Shown: in pieces, positions 17,736 to 26,836 of the stretch
How the letters are laid out: every line of letters starts with the position of its first letter
Position numbering within the stretch: the first letter of the stretch is position 1
Source: Bacillus sp. (in: firmicutes)
GTDB lineage: Bacteria > Bacillota > Bacilli > Bacillales > JACDOC01
Length of the DNA: 64,000 nucleotides
Assembly: GCA_017656295.1 (NCBI GenBank)
Contig: JACDOC010000012.1
Location: 1-64,000, forward strand
Direction: 5' to 3'
Notes under the pieces: generated by a model
What the model was told of the DNA's origin: nothing
Database searches by the model: none
The model's input: only the letters and a program-made list of their open reading frames with translations
Program-made: the position numbers and the translations under genes

Positions 17736-18677
17736 TTATTTTCTTAGTTTTTCAATTTCATTAATATGTTTTAAAAAGATATCTACCACATCTGGGTTAT
17801 AATATTTTCCTCTGTATTTTTTAATTTCTTCTACTGCTTCATCTTGTGTTCTTCGTTTTTGATAAACCCTATCACTTGTCATTGCATCATATGAATCTAC
17901 GACTGAAACAATTGAGGCCCCTAAGCTAATTTCACTTCCTTTGAGACCATGAGGATACCCAGTTCCGTCCCATCTTTCATGGTGTTGCTCAACAATAAGG
18001 GCTGCTTTGTCAATAAAAGGGTAGTTAAGTCCTTTTAAAATTTGTGATCCGTAGATTGTATGTTTTTTCATAATATTAAACTCTTCTTCTGTTAGTCTTC
18101 CAGGTTTATTTAATATTTCAAGTGGAATTTTAACTTTTCCAATGTCATGGAAAAATGAACCATAGCTAAGAATTAGTAATTCAGAAGAATCTAGACCTAA
18201 CTTTTCACCAAGAAATATTGCCATATTTTTTATATTATCACAATGATGTGCAGTATATCCATCTTTTTCCTCTATTGAGATAGCCATTTTCTCCATCTCA
18301 GATGATGTATGTGCATAATGTTGAAACACAGGTCTAGAAGAAATATAAAGAAATTCAACATCAGTAAGTGATGTGAATATATACGAGTGTTCTTGATTGA
18401 CATTTGTAATTGAGAATCCAGGATAAATGGTTTGTATGTTTTCTTGAACCTTTAATGACATTTCTCCACTTAACAACATAAAAAACTCTAAATACCCTTC
18501 ACCATCAGGGACTATAGCCCATTTCTTCCCGGCTTCCATTTTTTCATGGATGACTTGGGTTCCGTCGCCGTCCCCAATGAGACTAATTTCAATACCGCGC
18601 ATTTTGACAACTTTTATATTTGATTCATTTAAAGTCGTAATATGAAAGGAGTTTTTGTAGGATTTTTGCTCGTCCAT
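17736..18677 (-). CDS. Cupin-HD-GYP domain protein
   Basis: A 313-residue soluble protein. Residues 25-115 form a cupin-like small barrel (KWAIVPDGEGYLEFFMLLSGEMSL). Residues 135-310 are an HD-GYP phosphohydrolase: YTAHHCDN near 141, HDIGKVKIP at 177-185, the second metal histidines QHHERWDGTGYPHGL at 231-245, and VVDSYDAMTSDRVYQ near 260. HD-GYP enzymes usually degrade cyclic di-GMP. The cupin could sense a small ligand. GAGGTGG precedes the ATG. It is the first gene of a two-gene unit with the 32-residue peptide. Confidence 0.88.
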   Translation of the reverse strand: MDEQKSYKNSFHITTLNESNIKVVKMRGIEISLIGDGDGTQVIHEKMEAGKKWAIVPDGEGYLEFFMLLSGEMSLKVQENIQTIYPGFSITNVNQEHSYIFTSLTDVEFLYISSRPVFQHYAHTSSEMEKMAISIEEKDGYTAHHCDNIKNMAIFLGEKLGLDSSELLILSYGSFFHDIGKVKIPLEILNKPGRLTEEEFNIMKKHTIYGSQILKGLNYPFIDKAALIVEQHHERWDGTGYPHGLKGSEISLGASIVSVVDSYDAMTSDRVYQKRRTQDEAVEEIKKYRGKYYNPDVVDIFLKHINEIEKLRK

Positions 18678-19198
18678 GTAGCCACCTCATAATTTTGGCA
18701 CGTTGATAAAAGAAATGTGCAAGAATAATAGTTTATCCTTATTATATTTTTTTTCAATTTTGAATTCAATTTTGGATTAGGGCAAAAATTCCAACTTCCA
18801 CTTTTATTGAATAAAATTGGAATTATGAATGCAACCATATTTTTTTAAAACAATTCTAAATATCTATTTTTTAGTTAAAAATATAGTTCTAACTACCTAT
18901 ATAGGATAAATGCGAGAATTATTAGTTCGAAAAAATTGTCAACTATATTTTGGTTATTCTGAAAAATATTTTACCTTCTCTATCATTTTTTTACAATAAT
19001 TGAAAGCTAGTATTACAAATTAGTCATAAGGATTTGTCATGTAGCATTGCTAATACATGAAGAATAAATAATCCAAATTTTACAAATGATATTAAAACAA
19101 TATTTATATTAGCCCCTTTTATTAGCCCCTTTTAAAGTGGGAGATGTAAAATTGGACATACAGTTTAGGAGAGTAAAAATCGTAATAGGAGATTGGTT
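18678..19198. other. AT-rich divergent intergenic region
   Basis: No gene is seen. It carries the divergent promoters of the HD-GYP gene and the PAS kinase. A 13-bp tandem duplication, ATTAGCCCCTTTT, occupies 19108-19120 and 19121-19133. A minus-strand frame of 69 codons overlapping the HD-GYP start lacks support. Confidence 0.5.
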
Positions 19199-20500
19199 AT
19201 GAACAAAGAAGCGCAACGAATTGCCATTCGAATTGCTGGTATATATGTAGCCATTGGAGTGATATGGATTTTACTTACGGACTATTATTCGTTTATTTTG
19301 TCGAAAGACAATATCCAATCATACATTACCTTTCAGCGATATAAAGGTTGGTTTTTTACGATGGTAACCGGGGTGTTGTTTTATTATTTAATTGAACAAC
19401 GTACTCAACGATTGATTCAATCTAAGGACGAACTCGAGAAAAAAGAAAAACAGCTTCAACAAAGTACGCTTCGATATCAATCGTTATTTATTCATAATCC
19501 GAACGGTGTCATTGAATTGGATTTAATGGGAAACCTCGTTTCATTAAATCCATCGGGAGAAGACATATTTAAAATTTCAACGGAAGAAGCGAAAGGAAAA
19601 AGGATTGATCAATTCATTGACTCAAAGGAAATGGACAGAGTGAGAAACTATTTTTATGAGGTCGTAAATGGGCAGTCCATAAAGTTTGAAACGTTATTAA
19701 TTAATAAGGAAGGGAACGTAAGAAACATCCGTTGTGCACTTATTCCAATCATCGTTTCCGAACAAGTATCTGGTGTGTATGGAATTATTAGCGATATTAC
19801 GGAACAAAAGAAAAATGAAGAAATGATGATTATGAACGAAAAAATGTACGTCATCGGTCAACTAGCCGCGGCGGTCGCTCACGAAATACGCAATCCATTA
19901 ACTTCTATTAAAGGTTTTGTTCAATTGATGCACGAAACCAAATCGTTGAATCCAGCTTATTTAGATATCATGATGTCGGAAATTGATCGGTTACATACGA
20001 TTACAAGCGAGATGCTCCTATTAGGAAAAAAACAAGAAGCCCAATTAGCTCCGATCGATTTAGGGGTTCTGTTAAAACAAGTAACGGTCCTTATGGAAGC
20101 TCAAGCTCATTTAAATAATGCCGACCTTTCCTTTAAGCAACCTTTCAAAGGTGACATTACAGTATTTGGAGACTCCAATCAATTGAAGCAATTGTTTATT
20201 AACATTATTCAAAATAGCATTGAAGCGATTAAAGACAATGGGAAAATCGATATTGTTTTGGATGTTCAAGAAAGTACTGCGGTGGTAACGGTTACGGACA
20301 ATGGACAAGGAATGGAGGAAGAGCGGATCAAACGACTAGGGGAACCTTTTTACTCGACGAAAGAAAAAGGGACGGGACTTGGACTAGCTGTTTGTAAAAA
20401 AATTATTGAAAGGCATGAAGGAAATATCGAATTTGATAGTGAAGTAGGCAAAGGAACAACCGTCACCGTTCGATTACCGATTCAAAAGGCTGCCGAATAG
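19199..20500 (+). CDS. PAS-domain sensor histidine kinase
   Basis: A 433-residue orphan kinase. Two membrane helices (about 8-28 and 50-68) are joined by a short outside loop. A coiled stretch (SKDELEKKEKQLQQS) leads to a PAS domain (about 95-200) and PAC segment. The HisKA phospho-site is AAAVAHEIRNPLTSIKGFVQLM near 224, and the ATPase has QNSIEAI (N box), DNGQGM, and KGTGLGLAV. This architecture is typical of sporulation kinases KinB/C/D/E feeding Spo0F. AGGAGA fixes ATG 19199. No response regulator is adjacent. Confidence 0.88.
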   Translation: MNKEAQRIAIRIAGIYVAIGVIWILLTDYYSFILSKDNIQSYITFQRYKGWFFTMVTGVLFYYLIEQRTQRLIQSKDELEKKEKQLQQSTLRYQSLFIHNPNGVIELDLMGNLVSLNPSGEDIFKISTEEAKGKRIDQFIDSKEMDRVRNYFYEVVNGQSIKFETLLINKEGNVRNIRCALIPIIVSEQVSGVYGIISDITEQKKNEEMMIMNEKMYVIGQLAAAVAHEIRNPLTSIKGFVQLMHETKSLNPAYLDIMMSEIDRLHTITSEMLLLGKKQEAQLAPIDLGVLLKQVTVLMEAQAHLNNADLSFKQPFKGDITVFGDSNQLKQLFINIIQNSIEAIKDNGKIDIVLDVQESTAVVTVTDNGQGMEEERIKRLGEPFYSTKEKGTGLGLAVCKKIIERHEGNIEFDSEVGKGTTVTVRLPIQKAAE

Positions 20501-20546
20501 GGGAGTCTTTTTATTGTTTAGTCGTGCTGTTTGATAAAAGTGAAAA

Positions 20547-20613
20547 TTGACATTAGGTGGGAAAGATGGTTTGATAAAAATATATGTAAACTATTTTTTC
20601 AGAGAGGTTAACA
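20547..20613 (+). promoter_or_regulatory. bioB promoter with BirA operator
   Basis: A consensus TTGACA (20547-20552) lies 17 bp before TTTGAT (20570-20575). Just downstream is TGTAAAC - 15 bp - GTTAACA (20585-20613), an inverted biotin-repressor site with the spacing seen in Bacillus bio operators. The same design occurs before bioY in this window (26837-26865), which strengthens the call. Confidence 0.85.
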
Positions 20614-20640
20614 AAATATTCGGGATGGGGGAATTTTGGC

Positions 20641-21630
20641 ATGGAAACAAACATGGTAACGACGAACTTGTGGGAACGGTTGGCGGATAAAGCATTGCAG
20701 GGGGAAGTTTTAACAAAAGAAGAAGCATTATCGGTATTAAATGCAGACGATGATGAACTTTTACCGCTTATGCAAGCAGCCTTTCGAGTTCGACAAACGT
20801 ATTACGGGAAGAAAGTGAAATTAAATATGATTATTAATGCGAAAAGTGGGTTATGTCCAGAAGACTGTGGCTATTGCTCTCAATCTATCGTCTCTAATGC
20901 ACCTATTCAAAAATATACGTTGTTAGATAAAGAGACATTAGTAGCTGGGGCAAAAGAAGCGCTAAACCGGAAAGCTGGGACGTATTGTATTGTCGCGAGC
21001 GGTCGGGGAGCTACTGATCGGGAAGTGGATCAAGTGGTCGAAGCGGTAAAAGAAATTAAGAAAGAGATGCCGTTAAAAATTTGTGCGTGTCTAGGAATTT
21101 TAAACGAAGAAAAAATGGCGAAGTTAAAAGAAGCTGGGGTCGACCGGTACAATCACAATTTGAATACAAGTCGGGGGCATTATTCAGAAATTACAACGAC
21201 GCACACATACGATGATCGCGTAGAGACGGTGAAACATGCGAAACATGCCGGCATTTCCCCGTGTTCGGGTGTGATTGTGGGTATGGGAGAATCGAAAGAA
21301 GATATTTACGAAATGTCATTAGAACTAAAAGAATTGGATGCTGACTCGATTCCAGTCAACTTTTTAAATCCTATTGCAGGTACTCCACTGGAAAATATGA
21401 AGAAACTCAACCCAAGATATTGCTTAAAAGTGCTTGCCATGTTTAGGTTTATGCACCCAACAAAAGAGATTCGCATTTCAGGGGGTCGGGAAGTGAATTT
21501 ACGATCGTTGCAAGCACTTGGACTTTATGCGGCGAATGCTATTTTTGTCGGCGATTATTTAACGACAGAGGGGCAGGCGGCAACCGTAGACCATCAAATG
21601 ATTGAAGATTTAGGATTTGAAATCGAATAG
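20641..21630 (+). CDS. bioB: Biotin synthase
   Basis: A 329-residue radical-SAM enzyme that inserts sulfur into dethiobiotin. The [4Fe-4S] motif CPEDCGYC has Cys at 72, 76 and 79. The later segments YNHNLNTSRGHY, SGVIVGMGE and RISGGREVNLRS complete the family pattern, including the Arg and Cys residues near the [2Fe-2S] site. Length matches B. subtilis BioB. It is a single gene, without bioWAFD, between a sensor kinase and a strong terminator, under its own BirA site. Confidence 0.97.
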   Translation: METNMVTTNLWERLADKALQGEVLTKEEALSVLNADDDELLPLMQAAFRVRQTYYGKKVKLNMIINAKSGLCPEDCGYCSQSIVSNAPIQKYTLLDKETLVAGAKEALNRKAGTYCIVASGRGATDREVDQVVEAVKEIKKEMPLKICACLGILNEEKMAKLKEAGVDRYNHNLNTSRGHYSEITTTHTYDDRVETVKHAKHAGISPCSGVIVGMGESKEDIYEMSLELKELDADSIPVNFLNPIAGTPLENMKKLNPRYCLKVLAMFRFMHPTKEIRISGGREVNLRSLQALGLYAANAIFVGDYLTTEGQAATVDHQMIEDLGFEIE

Positions 21631-21637
21631 TAAGAGA

Positions 21638-21668
21638 AAGACGACTCCGATTGGGAAGTCGTCTTTTT
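21638..21668 (+). terminator. Terminator of bioB
   Basis: The stem AAGACGACT / AGTCGTCTT, extended by CC-GG pairing, is followed by five T. Confidence 0.9.
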
Positions 21669-21867
21669 AACGGGATATTCTTTTTATGTGAAAATATGAA
21701 TTGAAATGATTTTCTAAAAGTTGGTTTAATTTTAAAAATAATATCTGAGTAAAGTGATAGGTAAATAGAACTTTTAAAAGTAAAATTATGATAAAATACA
21801 TTATTAGTAGTAAAATCGACATATAAATGACAGTTATTCTAACTTTTAAAAGGTAGGATACGATTAC

Positions 21868-24084
21868 ATGGGGAAGAATCAACCTAAATGGCAAAAAGTG
21901 TTCCTTCATAGGGTGTTACTTGTATTGTTAGTGATTATGATTTTATCGGGCATCGTTCAGTTTTTCCTCTTGCAACATCAAGTCAAAAGTGAACTGGAAC
22001 ATCGTTCAGAACTCATATTAAATACGATTAGCCGAGAAATCGAAAAGTCAGAGCGAGCGTCTCAACTAATTGAACATCAGATCGACTTAAACTTATATGC
22101 TTTTGCTCGAAATATTGAGCAAGAATTAAAATCCCAATCTGTAGAGGAAATGACAAATGAGCAATTAGAAAATATAAGGAAAGAACTGCAAATAGCTGGT
22201 ATTACAATATTCGCGCAAAAAGGGAATGATATTGTTGGCATCAAGTCGACTGATCCTGTTGAGATTGGTTTAAGTACGAAAGCATTTCATTTTTTTACAT
22301 ATGCCAATGCCCTGTTAAATGAAGAACGTATCCAAGTAAACGAAGCAAGTTTTGTAGACGATCAAATGATTGTTATGCCCATTATCCAATCTACTTCTCA
22401 TTCTGAGGAAAAAGTATTTTACAAGTACGGGTACTATCATCCAAAAGGGAAAGACTACATTATTTGCTTGTTTATCGAAGCGGAAGATGTAAAAAAATTT
22501 ACCGATTCGATTCACCCGAATGTGACAATCGAAAAAATTTTAAATGAAGATCCTTATATTAAAGAAGTGGCTGTGTTCGATATTTCAAATCAACAAATGA
22601 ATATCATTGCGGGATTGTTTCACCTAAAAAGTAAAGAAGACAGGCAAATGGTGGAACAGCGAAAAATAGGTAAAAAAATTTCCTATCTTGATTCTACCCA
22701 TTCGGAAGACGTATTTAAAGTTTTTTACCCTATTCCACAAGATCGAATGATTTATGTAGCGCTTGATTATCAACGAATGAGGCAATCATTAATGATTCAT
22801 TCATTCCTTATGGCAAGTACAGGAATGATTGCCCTCCTTTGTTTATACTTCTTGATTCGTCGCTTGTTCCAGCAAATATCTAATCAGATGAATAGAATTG
22901 TAGAAAAAGTGAAGCGCATTTCTAAAGGTGACTATTATTTATTGATTGACTTTGATGAACAGCCGTATGAATTTCGAGAGTTAGCCCAGTCGATTAATAA
23001 AATGTCATTAAACCTGCGCCAATCATTTGAACGAATCATTCACGAAAAGCAGTTTCGTGAAGAGATTTTATCTTCCATCCCGGTTGGTATAATTACGGTG
23101 AATCAACGGACGAATGAAATGGAAGTGAATAAGACGGCGAAGGAACTGTTAAATTTAAATGAAGAACGAATGAATCTAGTGTCACAATATCTTTATCTGG
23201 ACGAAAAAAATGAAGCCATTTGGAACTGGTTTTACTCGAATGAATTTTTCCATACCCGTAAAACAAAAATTGTTCGAGGAGACGAAACGTATACGGTGCT
23301 TGTTTCCCAGACGCCATTAATGAATAAAAAAGGGGAACGCATCGGGAAAATTTTTTACTTTATTGACGTTTCGGAATTCCATCGCCTCGAGCGAAAAGTG
23401 GCTAATATGGAGAAGTTAGCAACCATTGGTGAGCTTGCAACAGGAGCAGCTCATGAAATTAAAAATCCGTTAACGGTTATTCAAGGGTTTATGACATTAC
23501 TTCAGCACCAAATGTCCGATGAAGAAAACGAAAAGTATCGGATTCCTTTAATCCTTAAGGAAATTGATCGTATGAATGATATTGTAAACGATATGTTGAT
23601 GCTGGCGAAACCGAAACGGTTGAATCTAGAGTATGTGTCGTTAAAACAAATTATTGATGAGATGCTCCCGCTGTTAGATGATCAAGTACAAAATCGAATT
23701 TCTATTGAGGTTGATGTCGATCCATCGATTATGATTGATGCTGATATTGACCGATTAAAACAAGTGTTTTTAAATATTATTATGAACAGTATTCAGGCCA
23801 TTGAGGGTCAAGGGAAAATCGAAATTGTTGCCAAAGTCGACGATCGGTTTGTTCAAATTTTTATTAAAGATACGGGAAAAGGAATTCCGCGTGAGTGGCT
23901 CGATAAAATATTTGAACCGTTCGTTAGTACGAAAGAATACGGAACCGGCCTTGGTTTGACAATTATTCAGCGAATTATTGATAGCCATGGAGGAGATATT
24001 CAAGTAGTTGAAACTGGGCCTAGTGGTACAGTGTTTCAAATTCAATTGCCTCTTAGTCAAGATATTGTCACCGCTCAACCGTAA
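21868..24084 (+). CDS. Large sensor histidine kinase (sensor-HAMP-PAS-kinase)
   Basis: A 738-residue kinase. A helix at about 15-36 and another near 308-328 bound a roughly 270-residue extracytoplasmic sensory region, probably a double-Cache-like fold. A HAMP domain follows (about 330-385, FQQISNQMNRIVEKVKRISKGDY), then a PAS domain (about 395-500), HisKA phospho-site ATGAAHEIKNPLTVIQGFM near 525, and HATPase motifs NSIQAI, DTGKGIP and YGTGLGLTI. No response regulator is adjacent, as for sporulation-type kinases. GGTAGG precedes the ATG. The ligand is unknown. Confidence 0.88.
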   Translation: MGKNQPKWQKVFLHRVLLVLLVIMILSGIVQFFLLQHQVKSELEHRSELILNTISREIEKSERASQLIEHQIDLNLYAFARNIEQELKSQSVEEMTNEQLENIRKELQIAGITIFAQKGNDIVGIKSTDPVEIGLSTKAFHFFTYANALLNEERIQVNEASFVDDQMIVMPIIQSTSHSEEKVFYKYGYYHPKGKDYIICLFIEAEDVKKFTDSIHPNVTIEKILNEDPYIKEVAVFDISNQQMNIIAGLFHLKSKEDRQMVEQRKIGKKISYLDSTHSEDVFKVFYPIPQDRMIYVALDYQRMRQSLMIHSFLMASTGMIALLCLYFLIRRLFQQISNQMNRIVEKVKRISKGDYYLLIDFDEQPYEFRELAQSINKMSLNLRQSFERIIHEKQFREEILSSIPVGIITVNQRTNEMEVNKTAKELLNLNEERMNLVSQYLYLDEKNEAIWNWFYSNEFFHTRKTKIVRGDETYTVLVSQTPLMNKKGERIGKIFYFIDVSEFHRLERKVANMEKLATIGELATGAAHEIKNPLTVIQGFMTLLQHQMSDEENEKYRIPLILKEIDRMNDIVNDMLMLAKPKRLNLEYVSLKQIIDEMLPLLDDQVQNRISIEVDVDPSIMIDADIDRLKQVFLNIIMNSIQAIEGQGKIEIVAKVDDRFVQIFIKDTGKGIPREWLDKIFEPFVSTKEYGTGLGLTIIQRIIDSHGGDIQVVETGPSGTVFQIQLPLSQDIVTAQP

Positions 24085-24104
24085 CAATGGTTGGGCGTTT
24101 TTGG
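24072..24104 (+). terminator. Terminator overlapping the kinase stop codon
   Basis: The stem CGCTCAACC (24072-24080) / GGTTGGGCG (24089-24097) is followed by TTTTTGG. The 5' arm lies in the last codons of the kinase. Confidence 0.85.
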
Positions 24105-24245
24105 TGTTTTGAGGAATGATTCGTTTTTAGTAAGGGGAAAAGAGTTTTGGATAAATAAATTGGAGGTTTTTTATGGGAAAATAGCAGAAAAGGGTTCCTT
24201 CTATACTATAATGGAAAGTAATCGGGGAGAAGAAAGGGAGATGTG

Positions 24246-24698
24246 ATGAAACGTACGTTAAGAGGGCATCATTTATTATGTGTTCATGGTTTTCAAGGAA
24301 TGGGGTATAGTCCAGCATTTGTAGAAAAAATGAGCGAAATTGTACAGGATATTCGCAATGACCGGCTTGATTTTCCGATTCGAGTAATTGAAGGATTAGA
24401 TGAGGCGTGTCGAGCGTGCCCCCACCATGGAATCGGCCGATGTGAAGCAAGTGAACAATCGGATGCACACGTCCGCTTTCTCGACCGCAACGTCATCGAA
24501 CACCTAGGACTCGAAAAAGGTAAAGAATATCCTAAATCATTATTAATCGCCCTAACCGCCACCAAAGTAAGACCCGAAGACCTAGACTCGCTCTGCAAAG
24601 GATGCTCCTGGCTATCTTATGGCATCTGCAAACAAGGAATCCAGAAACTGCGGGAAAAATACTTTAATGAAGTGGGGGACAGTCCCGCTGCACGTTAA
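24246..24698 (+). CDS. DUF1284 cysteine-rich protein with a REP-encoded C-terminus
   Basis: A 150-residue protein with the DUF1284 N-terminal signature LRGHHLLCVHGFQGMGYS and paired cysteines (CRACPHHGIGRC, CKGCSWLSYGIC) that could bind metal or an iron-sulfur cluster. Its function is unknown. The last eight residues, VGDSPAAR, and the stop codon are written by a REP palindrome (24676-24686), so the native end was probably replaced by REP insertion. GTG 24243 is possible, but ATG 24246 is better placed behind AAAGGGAG. Confidence 0.8.
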   Translation: MKRTLRGHHLLCVHGFQGMGYSPAFVEKMSEIVQDIRNDRLDFPIRVIEGLDEACRACPHHGIGRCEASEQSDAHVRFLDRNVIEHLGLEKGKEYPKSLLIALTATKVRPEDLDSLCKGCSWLSYGICKQGIQKLREKYFNEVGDSPAAR

Positions 24699-24792
24699 AG
24701 GGTTAACGTTTTAGAGTAGTGGGGGACAGTCCCCAGTTGATTTAACGTATTAATGTGATAGGGGACTGACCCCAATATTGACCCCAATATAT
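24674..24792. repeat. REP palindrome cluster, three copies
   Basis: GGGACAGTCCC occurs at 24676-24686 and 24724-24734, followed by a decayed copy GGGGACTGACCCC at 24761-24773 and a direct repeat of GACCCCAATAT around 24768-24790. Copies are joined by TTAAAG/TTAACG-type AT-rich linkers as in the other REP clusters here. Confidence 0.85.
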
Positions 24793-24809
24793 GTCGAGGT
24801 GTTAGATAG

Positions 24810-25292
24810 ATGAAAAAAGTTGCTAAAACGAATGCGATGAGAATATTGGATCAGCAGAAGGTACCCTACGATATTTTTTCCTATGACACGGTAGATAAAA
24901 AAATTGACGGGGTTTCCGTTGCGGAGAAGATTGGAAAGCCATCAGAAGAAGTGTATAAAACGTTGGTGTGTCAATCACCAGATAAAGAATTATATGTGTT
25001 TCTCCTACCTGTTCATTTAGAGCTCGATTTAAAAAAAGCGGCTCAGCTTGTAGGGGAAAAGAAATTGGAGCTTCTCCCAGTAAGTGAACTACAAAAATGG
25101 ACAGGTTACGTTCGGGGCGGATGTTCTCCTATTGGAATGAAAAAGAATTATCCAACATGGATTGATAAACACGCTGAACACCTATCCCACATCATCGTCA
25201 GCGCAGGAAAAATCGGACTCCAACTTTCTCTATCTGTATCTGATCTACTCCAAATCACTAAAGCACAACTAGGTGACATCGTAAAAGATTGA
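24810..25292 (+). CDS. ybaK: YbaK/EbsC-type aminoacyl-tRNA deacylase
   Basis: A 160-residue trans-editing protein of the YbaK family, which hydrolyses mischarged Cys-tRNA(Pro). The conserved lysine region VYKTLVCQ near residue 50, the loop VRGGCSPIGMKKNYPTWID near 103 and IIVSAGKIGLQLSLS near 130 are diagnostic. Length equals E. coli YbaK (159 aa). The ribosome binding site is modest (GAGGTG). It is bracketed on both sides by REP palindromes. Confidence 0.92.
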   Translation: MKKVAKTNAMRILDQQKVPYDIFSYDTVDKKIDGVSVAEKIGKPSEEVYKTLVCQSPDKELYVFLLPVHLELDLKKAAQLVGEKKLELLPVSELQKWTGYVRGGCSPIGMKKNYPTWIDKHAEHLSHIIVSAGKIGLQLSLSVSDLLQITKAQLGDIVKD

Positions 25293-25311
25293 TTTAACAC
25301 TTTAAAGTTGT

Positions 25312-25395
25312 GCGGGACAGTCCCGCGATGCTTTAAAGCATCACGGGACTGTCCCCTATTGTTTTAAAGCTTTAATGAAGTGCGGGTCTGTCCCC
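25312..25395. repeat. REP palindromes at the 3' end of the RAYT gene
   Basis: GGGACAGTCCCG (25314-25325) and CGGGACTGTCCC (25344-25355) are perfect 12-bp inverted arms. They enclose the 16-bp palindrome GATGCTTTAAAGCATC (25327-25342), so the whole can fold as one long hairpin or three small ones. A further variant, GCGGGTCTGTCCCC around 25382-25395, lies inside the RAYT coding region. The composite hairpin can also terminate transcription from both sides. Confidence 0.9.
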
Positions 25396-25958
25396 TGCTT
25401 ATTTAAAATGTTAAAGCGTTCCATATCTGTTTGTTCAACGAACTTTCGGTAGTGTTCTTTTTGAGGATGTGGGAAATAGGATAAGATTTTTTCGGTGGTG
25501 ATGTGGGGGTTCGTTTGTTGGGTGATGTAGGCGGAGTAGCTACTCCATTTGTAGTTTTCGGGAGTTGTGACCATTTTAGCTTCTAGTGGATTTAGGTGGA
25601 TATATCTACTGACATCTAGAAAGTAATCGGGGGTAACGATAAGTTTGGCACCGTATCGGCCTTGAAAAACGTGACCAACGAGATGGTAACGGTGGTTAAA
25701 GTAAATGGCATAACGAGTATGGAGTCTTTTCATAATGTCTTTAGGATGGTGATTGATTGTTTCCAATTGGAGATGGATATGGTTGGGCATAAGGCAGTAT
25801 GAATGAAGATAAAAGGGGAAATAGGAGCGCGCATCTTCCAATAATTCCAAGTACATCAGACGATCTTTATCATCATAAAAAATCTTTGACCTCCGATTGC
25901 CTCGAGCGGTAATATGGTACATCGCTCCAGGAAACCAAACACGCGGCCTTCTCGGCAT
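25356..25958 (-). CDS. REP-associated tyrosine transposase (RAYT, Y1_Tnp family)
   Basis: A 200-residue single-strand nuclease of the IS200/HUH superfamily. It starts with PRRPRVWFPGAMYHITARGNR, has the metal-binding HUH motif MPNHIHLQLE (His60, His62) and the DYFLDVSRYIHLNP segment (111-124) carrying the candidate nucleophilic tyrosines. RAYTs are single-copy, domesticated enzymes linked to REP palindromes. Here REPs lie immediately 3' (25312-25355) and 5' (26080-26137), and the last codons (QGTDPHF) are themselves a REP variant. AGAGGTG precedes the ATG. It appears intact. Confidence 0.92.
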   Translation of the reverse strand: MPRRPRVWFPGAMYHITARGNRRSKIFYDDKDRLMYLELLEDARSYFPFYLHSYCLMPNHIHLQLETINHHPKDIMKRLHTRYAIYFNHRYHLVGHVFQGRYGAKLIVTPDYFLDVSRYIHLNPLEAKMVTTPENYKWSSYSAYITQQTNPHITTEKILSYFPHPQKEHYRKFVEQTDMERFNILNKQGTDPHFIKALKQ

Positions 25959-26079
25959 TCACAACACCTCTTTATTTTTTGTATCTAACCATCTATCCAT
26001 ATTCAACACAATTATTGATTTTCCTTCTTAAGAGTAAAATGAATGACACAAAGGGTACTTTAATGAATTAACTTAGTGA

Positions 26080-26137
26080 GGGACAGTCCCGCGTTACATT
26101 AATGCTTTACAACTTTATATGAACGCGGGACTGTCCC
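26080..26137. repeat. REPIN-like pair of REP palindromes
   Basis: GGGACAGTCCCGCGTT (26080-26095) is mirrored perfectly by AACGCGGGACTGTCCC (26122-26137), a 16-bp inverted repeat with a 26-bp loop. This is the paired form of the REP seen around the RAYT gene. It is followed by TCCTTTAAAGTACAAAA, which also follows the REP at 30834. Confidence 0.9.
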
Positions 26138-26154
26138 CACATCCTTTAAAGTAC

Positions 26155-26185
26155 AAAAGCGGCCCTTTATTAGAGCCGCTTTTTA
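26155..26185 (-). terminator. Terminator of bioY
   Basis: AAGCGGC (26158) pairs with GCCGCTT (26175-26181). T-rich runs flank both sides, so it can act in both directions; it lies just past the bioY stop codon. Confidence 0.8.
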
Positions 26186-26192
26186 CGTTAGT

Positions 26193-26783
26193 TTAAGCGA
26201 TTTTTTTGTTGGCATTGATGGTAGGGATTTTGCGTAAGCGGTGGGCGAGGATGCCGGCGAAAATGGCTAATGTTAAGTCTTTTGGAATGAATAAGACCAT
26301 CCAGCCCCAGGCCATGGTGTATGTGAAGCCTTCTGGTGCTGCTGCCCAAAGTTTAAACGCTAGGTACATCCAGTTCGTACCGACTAAATAGTTGACCGCT
26401 GTTCCGACGATGGCGGCGACAATGAATCTTCCAAATGTCGGTTTCGCTTCGACGATTTTTCCGGCCACATATGCTGCAAAAATAAAAGAAACGATAAATC
26501 CGAATGTTGGTGAAAGAATACTAGAAAAACCTCCCCCAAACTTTGCAAACACCGGAGCACCGAATAAACCAATCAACATGTATAAAAGCATCGAAATACT
26601 TCCTAACCGACTGCCTAGGATAACCCCTGCTAACACCGCAAAAAACGTTTGCAGCGTAATCGGCACTTGTCCGATCACCATGAATGGTGCAAATGACGTA
26701 ATATTTGCCCCAATCGCCATTAACGCAGCAAATAATGGCGCAAGGACCATATCTCTTGTTGTTAATTTACCCTTTGTTTCCAT
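26193..26783 (-). CDS. bioY: Biotin transporter substrate-binding subunit BioY
   Basis: A 196-residue membrane protein with about six helices, the biotin-binding S-component of an ECF transporter. LAPLFAALMAIGANI near 14, QVPITLQTFFAVLAGVILGSRLG near 38 and LPTFGFIVSFIFAAY near 88 are the usual family segments. It may act alone or with a shared EcfAAT module, which is not in this window. ATG 26783 follows AAGGGGTGG; a longer frame upstream has no such signal. A BirA operator lies 54 bp upstream. Confidence 0.92.
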   Translation of the reverse strand: METKGKLTTRDMVLAPLFAALMAIGANITSFAPFMVIGQVPITLQTFFAVLAGVILGSRLGSISMLLYMLIGLFGAPVFAKFGGGFSSILSPTFGFIVSFIFAAYVAGKIVEAKPTFGRFIVAAIVGTAVNYLVGTNWMYLAFKLWAAAPEGFTYTMAWGWMVLFIPKDLTLAIFAGILAHRLRKIPTINANKKIA

Positions 26784-26836
26784 GATTCCACCCCTTATGT
26801 AGTTCTCTCTTTTAGCATACGAACCCACAGGATATA

